DNA of 64,000 nucleotides, taken from the NCBI GenBank assembly GCA_036426205.1, contig WSYH01000267.1:62001-126000 (forward strand), in the 5' to 3' direction. The notes under the pieces were generated by a model. That model worked only from the letters and a program-made list of their open reading frames with translations. It did not search any database and was not told the DNA's origin. Origin of the DNA: Ascaphus truei (taxonomy: Eukaryota > Chordata > Amphibia > Anura > Ascaphidae). Positions 37,777-48,464 of the stretch are shown piece after piece; within the stretch, counting starts at the first letter, position 1; every line of letters starts with the position of its first letter. Position numbers and translations under genes: made by a program.

Positions 37777-38099
37777 TAATAACAATCATCTGTTCCTTAG
37801 CAGGTCTTAAAATTAGTTAAATACAACCTCAGATGAACAACAACACATGACATATTACATCGTGTCATGTTTTATTTAACAAAAATAAAGCCAAATGGAG
37901 AAGCCATGTGTGAAAAACTAAGTACTGTACACCTTATGATTCAATAGCTTGTAGAACCACTTTTAGCAGCAATAACTTGAAGTTATCGTTTTCTGTATGA
38001 CTTTCAGTCTCTCACATAGTTGTGGAGGAATTTTGGCCCACTCTTCTTTACAACCTTGCTTCTGTTCATTGAGGTTTGTGAGTATTTGTTTATGCACAG

Positions 38100-38638
38100 T
38101 TCTCTTAAGGTCCAGCCCCAGCATTTCAATCGGGTTGAGGTCTGGACTTTAACTGGGCCATTACAACATCTTCATTCTTTTCTTTTTCAGCCATTCTGTT
38201 GTAGAATTCTGGTGTGCTTGGGATCATTGTCCTGTTGCATGACCCAATTTAGGCCAAGCTTTAGCTATCGGACAGATGGCCTCACACTCTAGAATACTTT
38301 GGTATACAGAGGAGTTCATGGTCGACTCAATGACTGCAGGTCCTGTGGCTGCAAAACACGCCCAAATCATCACCCCTCCACCATCGTGCTTGACAGTTGG
38401 TATGAGGTGTTTGTGCTGATATGCTGTGTTTGTTTTTTGCCAAACATGGCACTTTGCATTATGGCCAAACATCTCCACTTTGGTCTCGTCTGTACATAGG
38501 ACATTGTTCCAGAAGTCTTGTGGTTTGTTCTGATGTACCTTTGCAAACTGAAGCCGTGCTGCCATGTTCTTTTTAGAGAGAAGAGGCTTTCTCCTGGCAA
38601 CTCTTCCAAACAAACCATACTTGTTCAGTCTTTTTCTA
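38100..38638 (-). pseudogene. Tc1-like transposase, C-terminal part
   Basis: The minus-strand frame 38613-38224 shows the Tc1 catalytic core: FWNNVLCTDETKVEMFG holds the first catalytic Asp, followed by GGGVMIWACFAATG. A frameshift near 38245 puts the second Asp region (DNDPKHT) in another frame. The region of the third acidic residue is degenerate, with a premature stop. The N-terminal part lies at 44662-44964, beyond the BEL/Pao insertion. Non-functional. Confidence 0.85.
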
Positions 38639-38643
38639 ATTGT

Positions 38644-39188
38644 TATACCGGAACCAGGGTCACGAATGATGTATGAATGATTCCAGTTAGCTTAACTTGT
38701 GTCTCACCTCTTCCAAAGCACAAACAAGTCCTTTTCTCGTTCTTGATTTTATTGAGGGAAAATCACAGGGAGATAGGTGCTTGTAGATTTAATGTTGGGA
38801 GAGAGGGCTTCTCTGTCTGAAGTGCAGTGTATCAATGATGAGACAGTGTAAAACAAAAAGGCCTTGCTGGGGTAAATAGCAGGCAGTTACTCACTCAGAG
38901 TCCAGGGTGAAAAAGGAAGTGAGGAGTAAGGGTCATACTAGATGGGAAGTGAGACTATACTAACTGTCAGCAAGGATAGGGGGGTAGGAATAGCCCACTC
39001 TCAGCTAGGAGAATATGAGCTGCAGGCAACCAACACAGGCTGTGTAAACAACATGTAGCAATAATGTTGCATTTTACATGCAGCGTTACTGCTGGGACAG
39101 GGGAAAATGACAGGCAACTGAACAAGGGAGAAATGAATCCCAAAACTAAAGGGGAAGACAGAGGAACATGGAATCTAGTTCCAGGACA
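38644..39188 (-). repeat. 3' LTR of the BEL/Pao element
   Basis: 545 bp. On the minus strand it starts TGTCCTGGAAC and ends CCGGTATA. It is almost identical to the 5' LTR, so the insertion is young. The pol-derived frame reads through into its first 43 bases. Confidence 0.9.
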
Positions 39189-41221
39189 CTCCCCGTCTGG
39201 TATCTGGAGATACCACTATATAATTTGAATATGTGGGACATATGTGCAATGCATAACAAAATTAACATCACATTCTCAAACAATGCAAGAGTCCATGTCC
39301 ACATAGCAATGTGACACCGGCCGGTATCACTGGTATCAAGGTCCCTTGGCCAAGGTTCTTTGGCAAATGATGCAGGGTGGATGCACAGCTCCAGGTTTGC
39401 TGGTTGCACCACAATGTCTTTGTGTAAAAGTCTCTGGCACTGTTTCCTTTTAGCCTTGTGAGAGAACAGTCTTTTTGTCTCTCTAGTTTTACCCACAGAG
39501 TGCATCCCCTTGTAGGTATGCCAGTCGTGGTAGCCTGTCGCTCTATCACCTAATGTTTGGCAGAAGGAGATGGCTTTTGGCTTCTTGCGGAAGCGGAACA
39601 ACACTCCTGGAAGACTGGTTGTCGAGTCTAGTCCAGTAAAGAGGGCGTCGTTCAGGGAGACTCCCTGGAGCTGAGCGCTGGGGCTGAACACTATCCGGAT
39701 TTGATCGGGTTCCTGAGGGTGGTAGGCCCCAGATGATTGGAGGTACCGGCATTCTTCATCTTCCTTCATTAGAGGTGCTGGCTTTGCGTGGCCGGTAAGG
39801 AACATCTTCTGGATGAAGGCCACAAAGTTGTTTTTGGTCTCTGGTTCCCTTTGTAGGTCGCAGAAGTGCGAAGTGAACCTAGAGATGGCATGTTCTCCAT
39901 TTTTTGTGAAGCGCCTTCTTGGTGAACGGAATGGTAGTGGGTTCGCCCAACTGCCAGGTCCGTTTCTGACGAGCTCCTTGACCGTTGACATCAGGAATTC
40001 TCCATCTCCCATCAATGGTGTTTGCTTGTCGTCGTCCTTTGTGGTCTGGAACGCTGTGCACCCTAAGTCATTGGTGCATTCCTCTTGCAAGAGAACATTC
40101 CCACGTATTTTGGTGATACGCCTTTGTATCTCTTTGTTGACTGCCCTCAGGAGGTTGTTCTTTCCTTGGACATGACGAAAAACAGTCTCTTTTGCCCTAG
40201 TAAATCCCTTTATGAGATGTCTCTGAGATTGTCTTTTTTTAGACGTGTGAGAGGATAGTCTTTTTGACACTGTGGCTTCACCTGTAGGGCGCAATCTTTT
40301 GCGGTTATGCCAGCCGTGACAGCTGGCTGCTTTATCGCTGGATACTCTGGGGAGAGGAATGACTGTACGTCCTAGCCGTGCCATTGCTCGCGAGAGGATC
40401 GTCCGATTGTTTATTGTCTTTTGGATGACCCCTTTGTCGGTCACCTTTGGGAGGTTACTTTCTTCCTTCAGTGGAGTCGACTCATCATCCTTGGTTATCT
40501 GAACCGCTATGCATCCTAGGCCATTGTCACATCCCCCTGATGCAAGGATGTTTTTGTTGACCTCAGGGCTATGACCTTGTCTTTTCTCTTCACTTGGCCC
40601 TTCGGTCACTTGGAGTTGCCCAAGACATGGTTCAGAGAGAGATGTGTGTCCACATTCTGTTACTACCGTTCTGCGGTCGTCAACATAGTCTTGCCCGTGC
40701 TTTTTGTCGGCGCACGCGTTGCCCACTATCACCCATGCTAGGTCAAGTCTTTGGGCGTATGGCGCGTTGTGGGGTCCGTTATGCTGTTTACGGACTTTAT
40801 GTACCCTCATGATGTCCCTGCCGAGCAGCAACAAGATCTTGGCGCCTTGTTCTACCGGCAGGATGTAGTTGGATATTCCCTTGAGGTGCGGGTAATGGCG
40901 TGCCACGTCTGGTGTGGGAATCTCATCCCTGTTTGTGGCCATGTGGCTGCACTCAATGAGTGTGGGAAGGGGCATGTTCACTTTGCCGTCTATTGAGCAT
41001 ATGGTGTAGCCATTCACTCTTCTCCCTGTGGTCTCTATTCGCCCTGCGCACGTTCTGAAAATGTAAGGAGAAGCACCGTCTTGTATGTTAAACATGTCGA
41101 AGAACTCTGACCTGACCAGCGATCGGTTGCTCTGGTCGTCGAGGATTGCGTACATCCGAATAGCCTTCTCAGGTTGTCCCTGGGGGTGCACTGCGACATG
41201 GCATATTTTGGAGCAGGACAT
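39146..41221 (-). pseudogene. BEL/Pao pol remnant: protease plus truncated reverse transcriptase
   Basis: 691 codons. Residues ~25-180 form the BEL/Pao aspartic protease region: AILDDQSNRSLV near the start, GRDIMRVHKV, then LAWVIVG. Much later comes the first section of the reverse transcriptase (WANPLPFRSPRRR, PDQIRIVFSPSAQ, SLNDALFTGLD, PGVLFRFRKKP). The polymerase motifs that should follow (including the YxDD box), RNase H and integrase are missing; an unrelated tail runs into the LTR. Between protease and RT is an extra segment. GLGCIAVQITKDDESTPL is echoed by DLGCTAFQTTKDDDKQTPL, and a GWHNRKRLRP...KRLSSH block is echoed by DWHTYKGMHS...KRLFSH after the RT fragment. This suggests internal recombination. 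Confidence 0.8.
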
Positions 41222-43564
41222 TTTGTCACCTTCTTTTCCACAAACCTCAGTGCGCTGAGATGTGACGGATGTCGACTCTCCTTCTTCTCCCCGCCATGCT
41301 CCGCTATGGAGGATGGGTTGTTGAGTTGGTGGAGTGTCAGCGCCTCTGGGTGTAACGATGTCACATGCTTGTCACTTTCGCACACTGTGCATTTGATCTC
41401 TTCTTTACAGTCCCTGGCTAGGTGAGTCGTGGAACCGCAGCACCTGAAGCAAACTCTGAATTCTCCAAGTAACCTCTTGCGTTCTTCTAGGTACTTCATC
41501 CTGAACCCAAAGCACTTGTTGAGTAGGTTTGGCTTCTTGTGTATGGGACATTCCCTGTTTGGGTCCCTTGGTTCCTTGCCTCCGGTGACCGTCTGATCTG
41601 GAGTAGTTTGGGTCGTGGGAGGCACGTCCGTCCTGCGGACCGAGATGGGTGTTTGGGTGTTACCATATCTCGTCACTGGTCTCTCGTTCCTCAGGCTGCT
41701 TGCACTGTATGTGGTTTGCGCACCCAAGATGAAACAGGGATCGTTCCTTGTCCTCGCCGCTTCGCGGATGAAGTGCAAGAAGAATGAGAATGGGGGGTAG
41801 ATGACTTGCTTCTCCCTTTTGTATTTGGAACCTTGTGAAATCCACCTTTCTTGGAGGTTGAAGGGTAGCTTCTCCAGGATGGGTCTCACTCCCCGAGCTG
41901 AGTCTAGGACGTTGAGACCTATTAAGGAATGGTCTTTCATTGCGAACTCCAGTTCTTGCAGCAGGTCCCCGAGCTCTCGTAACTTCGAGTAGTCTTTAGT
42001 TGTGATCTTGGGGAAGCTGTCGATTCTTTTGAAGAGTAAATCCTCGACTGCTTTTGGGCTACCGTAGGACTCTTCTAGCCTTTCCCACACTAGGTCAAGA
42101 CCTACTTGGGGTTGGTGCGCCTTGGCCGCCCGAAGTCTCTTCGCGTGCTCCCTGGATTCATTCCCCAGGAACATGAATAGCAGGTTGAGCTCTTCCCTTG
42201 CTGAGAAGTCCAAGCTGTTGATTGCGTCTTTGAACGTGAACTTCCACGTCCGGTAGTTCTCAGGGCGATCGTCGAAGCTGATGAGTCCTGCTTGCACCAG
42301 GTCACGCCGGATCATGTACTTGGCTATGTCTGTCAGGCCTGAGGCATCGGCGTGTTTGTCCCGTTCTGAGGTAGTTGCTGGGAGGGTCCGTGCGGTCGCC
42401 TCTTCCTTGGCGTGGACGCGTGGTGACTGCTGGTCAGTGTGGGGGGCTGTATTCTCCCGTGTTTGTGTACTTGAATTGCGAGCCTGTTGTGGTGCATCCG
42501 GGTGCGCGCTGGCGTGTGGATCACTGTTTCGGCTGTAGCTGTCCCAGGCAGCATGTACCATTGAAGGAACAGCGTCTTCTCCTCGTGGACCTAGCAAGTC
42601 TTCGGTGTCTGTGGAGTCACTCCCTCCGTGTTGAGATGGTGCGCTGGCATTTACACTGAAGAGGCTCCTTACGTAGTCTCCAGTGCGTTGGGCTGGATCC
42701 TCTGAAGCTATCTGTCTGTACAGTTGCTCCCCGCCATCCTGTTGCATGGCTGCTTGTAGGACTTCAGCTTGGGCTATGGCGGTAGTGGCTTCCTTCTCTT
42801 GATAAAGTGCCTCTAGTTCCCCATCAAATTTGGCTTTCCTACGCGGAGTGGCTGCGGCAGTAGCGGCCGTGGCGGCGTTAGCAGTGCGGCAGCGGCGGCG
42901 GCATTAGCAGCGGTGGTCTGTTCCTCCTCTTCTATGCGCGCTCTTCCTGCTCTTATGGCTGCCTCTCTGCGATATATTCGGCCCTGGCACGTGCGGCCTC
43001 TGCGGTGGCTCGCGCCTTGGTAGCGTTTGTGCTTGCGCTGGACGCGTTAGATTGCGCTGATCTTGCTGACCTTGATGAGTGCCTGGATGTGCTTGAGCAC
43101 TGCGATGCGGTTTCCAGCAAAAGGTCCTTTCTCCTACTCTCAGCCTCCGTGATAGTGGTACGCACGCGGCTGTCTCGTGTCAGGTCAATGTTACTCTGTA
43201 AGTCTTTTTCTTGCAGGCTTTTGCTGGTGTTGGCCCTGGTCAGGTAAGTAATGTATGCCTCTGACAGCTCTTGATAACGCGAGTGATCAGTCCTTAATTG
43301 CGTTATTGCCTGCTCGAGCTGTTGCGCATAGTTGCCAACACTAGTAACATTGCGTATTCCCAGTGTGGTTGTTTCCCAGGCCAACTCTAATTTAGCGCGG
43401 TGCGCTTCAATGTCAGTCTCGTATTTTTCACGGGCCTTTTGTGTCAGTGTGACTGTCCGTTTGGGCCTTGCCTCTGCCTGCGCCTGTTGCAGTTGCGCAG
43501 CGGTCTCTGTGTCTGAGTGATCGCTCTCCTGCGTGATGTCTGGTGAGGCTCTAATTTCTGCCAT
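41220..43564 (-). pseudogene. BEL/Pao gag, frameshifted
   Basis: The frame opens with MAEIRASPDITQES at 43564 and runs to 42953, with a coiled-coil region rich in Gln, Glu, Arg and Ala. It then loses phase in a GCN (alanine) microsatellite near 42850-42910, and resumes at 42747 down to about 41220. The second part shows the gag core (RRDLVQAGLISFDDRPENYR, then REELNLLFMFLG) and a zinc knuckle CFRCCGSTTHLARDC with a CTVC following. The end overlaps the pol frame at 41221, in a different phase. The gag forms the particle and binds the RNA. Confidence 0.8.
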
Positions 43565-44110
43565 GCTGTAGGTGTGTGTAGGCCTTTAGCCAGTGCGTGT
43601 GGCGTGCAGTCTTTTACCTGTGTCAGCGATGGGCGTCTGTCTCAGATGATGCCGAGCAGTGTCCTGCAGCGTGCAGCGTAGGGATAGCTGTACTCACAGG
43701 TGTCCGGTGGCTCTGACCCGTGCCCTGGTGGGTGTCCGGTAGCGTGGCCCTTGATGACGCTTGCCGTGGGGACGTGCGCAGAGTTAGGCGAGATGGTGGC
43801 TCCTCACTATGGGGCTGTGCAGGGGGTGAACTCAGACAGAGAAAGGCAATTAGGCTTGTGTGTAAGGTGCACTGTCAGTCTGCAAAGCTGCTGCCTTGGG
43901 TGCAGGGTTGGTGCTGGCTGTGTCCAGTGTAAATCTGCTTGCTTATCTGTAAGGTTGCAGGCTGTGTGCAGTTTGCTATATAAAGCTTGCTGCCCTGTCT
44001 GGCAGAGTAAAGCTTCTGCTCGTCCTGGTGTGCAGAGACTATTCTGTATAGCATAAAGTCTTTGAGTAGTAGCTCCTGTGTGAATCCCTAACACACGGTC
44101 TTTGTTTTAC

Positions 44111-44656
44111 TATACCGGAACCAGGGTCACGAATGATGTATGAATGATTCCAGTTAGCTTAACTCGTGTCTCACCTCTTCCAAAGCACAAACAAGTCCTT
44201 TTCTCGTTCTTGATTTTATTGAGGGAAAATCACAGGGAGATGGGTCCTTGTAGATGTAATGTTGGAAGAGAGGGCTTCTCTGTCAGAAGTGCAGTGTATG
44301 AAGGATAAAGCAGTGTAAAACAAAAAGGTCTTGCTGGGGTAAATAGCAGGCAGTTACTCACTCAGAGTCCAGGGTGAAAAAGGAAGTGAGGAGTAAGGGT
44401 CACACTAGATGGGAAGGGAGACTATACTAACTGTCAGCAAGGACAGGGGGGGTAGGAATAGCCCACTCTCAGCTAGGAGAATATGAGCTGCAGGCAACCA
44501 ACACAGGCTGTGTAAACAACATGTAGCAATAATGTTGCATTTTACATGCAGCGTTGCTGCTGGGACAGGGGAAAATGACAGGCAACTGAACAAGGGAGAA
44601 ATGAATCCCAAAACTAAAGGGGAAGACAGAGGAACATGGAATCTAGTTCCAGGACA
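44111..44656 (-). repeat. 5' LTR of the BEL/Pao element
   Basis: 546 bp, the partner of 38644-39188. On the minus strand it ends CCGGTATA and is followed by GTAAAACAAAGACCG. That does not begin with TGG, so the primer-binding site is unusual or displaced. Confidence 0.9.
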
Positions 44657-44661
44657 ATTGT

Positions 44662-44964
44662 CCTATCATGGACTTCAACATTTAACATGCTAACTGAGGC
44701 CTGTGGAATCTGAGATGTAACTCTTGGGTATTTTGCAATATTTCTGAGCATTGCATGGTCTGACCTTGGGATGAATTTGCTGGGACGTCCACTCCTGGGA
44801 AGATTGGCAACTGTCTTGAATGTTTTCCACTTTTGAATAATCTTTCTCACTGTAGAAGGATGGACTTTAAATTGTTTGGAAATGGCCTTATAACCCTTCC
44901 CAGATTGATGGGCAGCAACAATTGCTTCTCTAAGATTATTGCTGATGTCTTTCCTCCTTGGCAT
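44662..44964 (-). pseudogene. Tc1-like transposase, N-terminal part
   Basis: The ATG at 44964 opens MPRRKDISNNLREAIVAAHQ, the paired-type helix-turn-helix DNA-binding region, with SKQFKVHPSTVRKIIQKWK and the GRPSKF linker. After VHDRT the frame is broken at the BEL/Pao insertion and continues at 38638. The first ~100 residues look undamaged. Confidence 0.85.
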
Positions 44965-45075
44965 TGTGTTAACACATACCTGAATGCTCCAGACCAGCAA
45001 ACTGCTAAAACTTCGGCTTTTATAGAGGTGGTCACACTTGCTGATGATCAATTAATCAAGGGCATTTGATTAGCT

Positions 45076-45147
45076 GTTTCTGCCCAGTCTCGAACCGGGG
45101 ACCTTTCGCGTGTTAGGCGAACGTGATAACCACTACACAACAGAAAC
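45076..45147 (-). tRNA. tRNA-Val (anticodon AAC), inside the Tc1 element
   Basis: On the minus strand the 72-nt sequence folds as a complete cloverleaf. The 7-bp acceptor stem GTTTCTG/CAGAAAC is perfectly paired, the D arm contains TAGTGGTTATCAC, the anticodon arm is TTCGC-CTAACAC-GCGAA with anticodon AAC, the variable loop is AGGTC, and the T arm is CCCGG-TTCGAGA-CTGGG. Internal A and B boxes (TGTAGTGGTTA, GGTTCGAGACT) are intact enough for RNA polymerase III. It sits 112 bases upstream of the transposase ATG. It is bordered by a repeated AGC that suggests insertion of almost exactly the tRNA. No encoded CCA. Confidence 0.85.
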
Positions 45148-45189
45148 TGAGCAGCACCTGTCTGCTACTTAGCATCTTAATTCCTATGG

Positions 45190-45412
45190 AAGCAGTAAGG
45201 GTGTACACAGTTTTTCACACATGGCTTCTCCATTTTGGCTTTATTTTTGTTAAATAAATAATGACACTATGTAATATGTCATGTGTTGTTGTTCATCTGA
45301 CGTTGCATTTACCTAATTTTTAGACCTGCGAAGGAACAGATGATTGTTATTATGTCCTGATATGTAAAACCATATAATTCAAAGAGGGTGTACTTTCTTT
45401 TTCACACAACTG
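45190..45412. repeat. Right inverted repeat of the Tc1 element
   Basis: Over 200 bp, complementary to 7644-7705 plus 37777-37935. It contains CACACATGGCTTCTCCATTT near its inner edge and ends CACACAACTG at 45412, before TA. Confidence 0.85.
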
Positions 45413-45991
45413 TATATACAGTATTGTTTTTTTTTATATGTTTGTTTGTTTTTTAATATGTATTATTTTTTATATATATTAGGGTTTTAAATGTATTAGG
45501 TTTTTTTTATATGTATTGGGGGGTTTATATGTATTGGGGCTTTAAAATGTATTATTTTGTTTATATGAATTGGGGAGGTTTATATGGATTTTGGAGGGTT
45601 TTGTATGAATTGTTGGGGGTTGTATGTCTTGTTTTTTTATATGTATTTGGGGGGTGGGGGTATTTATATATCTGCGGGGGTGAGGCTTTTTGTATGTATT
45701 TGTGGGGGTTTGGTATGTATTTTGTGGGGGGGATTGTGTGAGGGAGAGAATGAGTGTGAGGAGGGGGATTGAGAGAGTGGGGTAATTGACAGGGAGAGAG
45801 TGAGCGGATTGAGGGAGAAAGAGTGAGACTCAGGGGAGAGAAATACATGGGAAGAGGGAGGGAAATAGAGGGGACTCGTGAGATGTGAAATGGGGGGGGG
45901 GGGGCTCACAAGATGGCCGACACAGGGAGTGGAAGGGGGGGGGCAGTCATAACTCTAGTCCTTGGCCCCGGGAAATCTGCCTCTTGCCCTG
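45413..45991. repeat. AT-rich minisatellite (right part) and end of the hAT-like element
   Basis: 45415-45760 continues the TATGTATTGGGG units of 7450-7643. 45720-45900 is purine-rich GAGAGA/GGGG sequence. 45900-45991 is the hAT terminal region ending TCTTGCCCTG. The open frames here translate the repeats. Confidence 0.65.
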
Positions 45992-46003
45992 GGTTGGGGT
46001 TCC

Positions 46004-47188
46004 ACAGAATATCACAATATAATTGTAGGGTTCCTTAACCAAAAAAAAAAGTTCAAGATCACTGAGCTAAACAGTGAATTTAATGGACATGACCATGTGA
46101 TTCCATTTTCTATCGTTCAAAATAATAATAATACCAAAGTTCTCATTTATTTTCTTGCTAAACAAAAGTCTAATGTAATGCTGATCTATACCATGAGAGG
46201 GCACTGCAACCACACCTTTTATGAAAAAGAATAATTGCTGCTTGTCCGAAAGTCTTGAGATTTTAAGAGCAATGTGATATATTGGGTCATGTATCAAGAA
46301 GGCTGCCTTAACCCTTTCATTGTCAGTGGGGCCTGCAAAGCATTACGGAGAAATTGTAGGCCCTCCTGGTAGCAAATTAACCACCCATAGTGACTGTTTA
46401 TCAGTCTCACCCGCTGGGAATGGTGCAGGGAAAAAAAAAAGTTCTTAGAAGATTGAAAGTGGGGCTATTTTTAAAAGGACTAAAAACGAGTATTTGACAT
46501 CAGCACAGAAATAATTATATTATATATATATTTTTAAATATTAAATCTGTGTTGCTTTTTTTTACTGTAGTTAACAGAACACAGTTGGATTAATTTAGGG
46601 TCATGGATCTAACCCGGGCTTCCCCATTGGTCTGCCTTCCCCCGTGGTGTAGAAAATATGTCCCTTTATGGACCATTCAAGTGAACGGGATGTTAATAAT
46701 GTTTTGGCCTGCAGGGTGTCTCATGGAGTAACAGCGCTTTGTTAATTTGGCCATTCACTTTAATAGAGCCATAAGGGGTCTTCAGCTTAGAAATGTCTTA
46801 TGGAGTAACACTCCCTAGTAAAGATTCCCCTTAATATGCCTCATGAGCAGGATCAGATCAGCACAGTCCTGGCACAATACAACTCTTAGATACACACATG
46901 GGGGCTACAGTAAGAGGACATTCCTTGCCATGCATTTCTGTATTGCTTGCCCATCACACCCTTATTATAATGTCTGGCTCTACAGTGTAGTATTGACTCA
47001 CAGTGCAAAAAAAATGTTTTCCTTTCATGTATGCCAGGCCTAACATCAGGAAGGGGTTAATGTTCCATGGACAGTGAAAGCTACAATAGCTCTGTCCACA
47101 GCTTGAGTGCAGGGACTGCAGTTCCTCAGGAACTACAGTCCCCCAATTTCAGCACTCTCTTTTCTCATATATCAGTTGATCTCTATCC
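46004..47188. other. Non-coding DNA, no gene recognised
   Basis: After the last piece of the 49-bp array (about 46003, with GTAGGGTTCCTTAACC near 46025) the sequence is ordinary, CpG-poor DNA with short unrecognised frames. Confidence 0.5.
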
Positions 47189-47290
47189 CAGGAGGTTCTC
47201 AACTCCACTCCTCAAGATCCCCTAACAGGTCAGGTTTTAAGGATATCCCATCTTCAGCACAGCTGGCTCAGTCTTTGAGTTGAGAACCCC
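47189..47290. mobile_element. Degenerate hAT MITE fragment
   Basis: Contains TTCTCAACTCCACTCCTCAA, ACAGGTCAGGTTTTAAGGAT and a terminal GAGTTGAGAACC. It resembles the MITE at 518-699 but is eroded. Confidence 0.5.
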
Positions 47291-47332
47291 TACTCCACCT
47301 CATACACACTTCAATATACACAGTGTCCCACA

Positions 47333-48464
47333 CAGGGGCAAAGCTATAGCCCAGGGACCCGCAATCTTGGGGGGCCCGTTCTCCCTCTGTCGGTGGCAAA
47401 TTGCGGCCTGAGATGCAGGAAGGAAGCATGGAGGGAAATCCCTTCCTCTGCAGGTGGGTGGGGCCTGGGTCAGGGGGCCGGGCCCTGAGATGCAGTAGGA
47501 AGGACAGAGGGGAAATCACTTCCTCTGCGGAACCTCCGCAGGTGGGTGGGGCCTAGGTCAGGGGGCGGAACCTCAAGTAGTGCAATTTGGGACTGGAGCT
47601 GCAGCCTGAGAGACAGGCTGGGAAAGGTGAGAGGGAGGGGAAGGGATAAATCACCGGGGTAAAGACAGACATGAAAAGGAAAGGATACAGGAAAGAAGAG
47701 ACACAAAGAGAAAATGACGTACAAGAGAGAAATATATAAGAGGGAAAATAAAGACATGAGAGAGAGAGCAGAGAGAGAGCAGAGAGAGAGAGAGAGGCAG
47801 AGAGAGCGTTAAATAGTTACATACATAGTAGATGAGGTTGAAATAAGACATACGTCCATCAAGTTCAACCTATGCTAAATTTAGACGACATATACTTTAT
47901 CCTATATCTATACTTACTTATTGATCCAGAGGAAGGCAAACAAAAAAAACCTGAGTCATATCATCCAATGATATCTCATAAGGTGAAAAATAAATTTCTT
48001 CCTGACTCCAAGAATTGGCAATCAGATTTCTTCCTGGATCAACATTCTTCCCATGTTTTATTTTTTTGGTATATCCCTGTATACCTTTCTAAAAAGATGT
48101 CCAACTTTTTTTTTAACAAATCTATTGTATCTGCCATCACAGTCTCCATGGGTAATGCATTCCACATTTTAACTGCCCTTACTGTAAAGAACCCTTTCCT
48201 TTGTTGCTGGTGAAATCTCCTTTCCTCCAACCTTAAGGGATGCCTCCGAGTCCTTTGTACTGCCCGTGGGATGAATAGTTCTTTTGAAAGCTCTTTGTAT
48301 TGTCCTCGAATATATTTGTATATAGTTATCATATCCCCTGAAAAGAGAGAGAGCAAAGAGAGAGGGAGAGAGACATGAGGGGGAGAAAAGAGAGAGAGAG
48401 AGACATGAGGGGCCCTGAAACTTTTTTTGCCCAGGGGGCCCGCACATGTCTAGCTGCGCCACTG
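47333..48464. mobile_element. Non-autonomous hAT element with a LINE tail inside
   Basis: The left terminus CAGGGGCAAAGCTATAG and right terminus (minus strand) CAGTGGCGCAGCTAGACAT are related inverted ends. The 8-bp duplications are GTCCCACA (47325-47332) and ATCCCACA (48465-48472), matching at 7 of 8. Two GGGCCCG-rich internal blocks, GA-rich microsatellites (47755-47810, 48340-48400) and the LINE fragment make up the interior. No transposase. Confidence 0.75.
47813..48356 (-). pseudogene. CR1/L2-type LINE, 3' end with C-terminal reverse transcriptase remnant
   Basis: The minus-strand frame 48356-48039 contains GDMITIYKYIRGQYKEL, then RRHPLRLEERRFHQQQRKG and FFTVRAVKMWNALPMETV. This is the conserved C-terminus of reverse transcriptases of the CR1/L2 (Jockey-like) group. 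The 3' tail contains GGTTGAACTTGATGGACGTA and ends near 47813 at a microsatellite. This is a 5'-truncated copy, as LINE insertions usually are, and is not functional. Confidence 0.8.

Larger units (their letters stand above)
38644..44656 (-). mobile_element. BEL/Pao LTR retrotransposon (deletion derivative)
   Basis: Two LTRs of 545 and 546 bp enclose gag and a shortened pol on the minus strand. The 5-bp duplication ATTGT lies at 38639-38643 and 44657-44661. Removing the element and one ATTGT restores a continuous Tc1 transposase gene. The purine tract ACGGGGAG lies just before the 3' LTR (minus orientation). Pol has a protease and only the first part of reverse transcriptase; RNase H and integrase are absent. 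It is therefore non-autonomous and must have moved with proteins from a full-length relative. Confidence 0.9.
7644..45412 (-). mobile_element. Tc1/mariner-like transposon split into three pieces
   Basis: The left end is CAGTTGTGTGAAAAAGACAG at 7644 after a TA. The right end is its complement, finishing at 45412 before a TA. The long inverted repeats (>200 bp) are recovered as 7644-7705 joined to 37777 onward on the left, and 45190-45412 on the right. The junction at 7705/37777 is exact: the intact right arm contains the sequence that spans both pieces. The own pieces are therefore 7644-7705, 37777-38643 and 44662-45412. The transposase is on the minus strand and is interrupted by the BEL/Pao element. 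This element is dead. Confidence 0.85.
7044..45991. mobile_element. Second hAT-like element, split by later insertions
   Basis: The left end at 7044 starts CAGGGCTGCCAACAGGG. The right end at 45991 finishes TCTTGCCCTG. The flanking octamers GTTTAGGG (7036-7043) and GGTTGGGG (45992-45999) match at 6 of 8 positions. The sequence on each side is the same 49-bp array, so both ends sit in one insertion site. Apart from CAGGGC, the two termini resemble each other little, so the pairing rests mainly on the array. The interior is GC-rich on the left (7044-7450), then an AT-rich minisatellite, then all the younger nested insertions. Confidence 0.55.
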
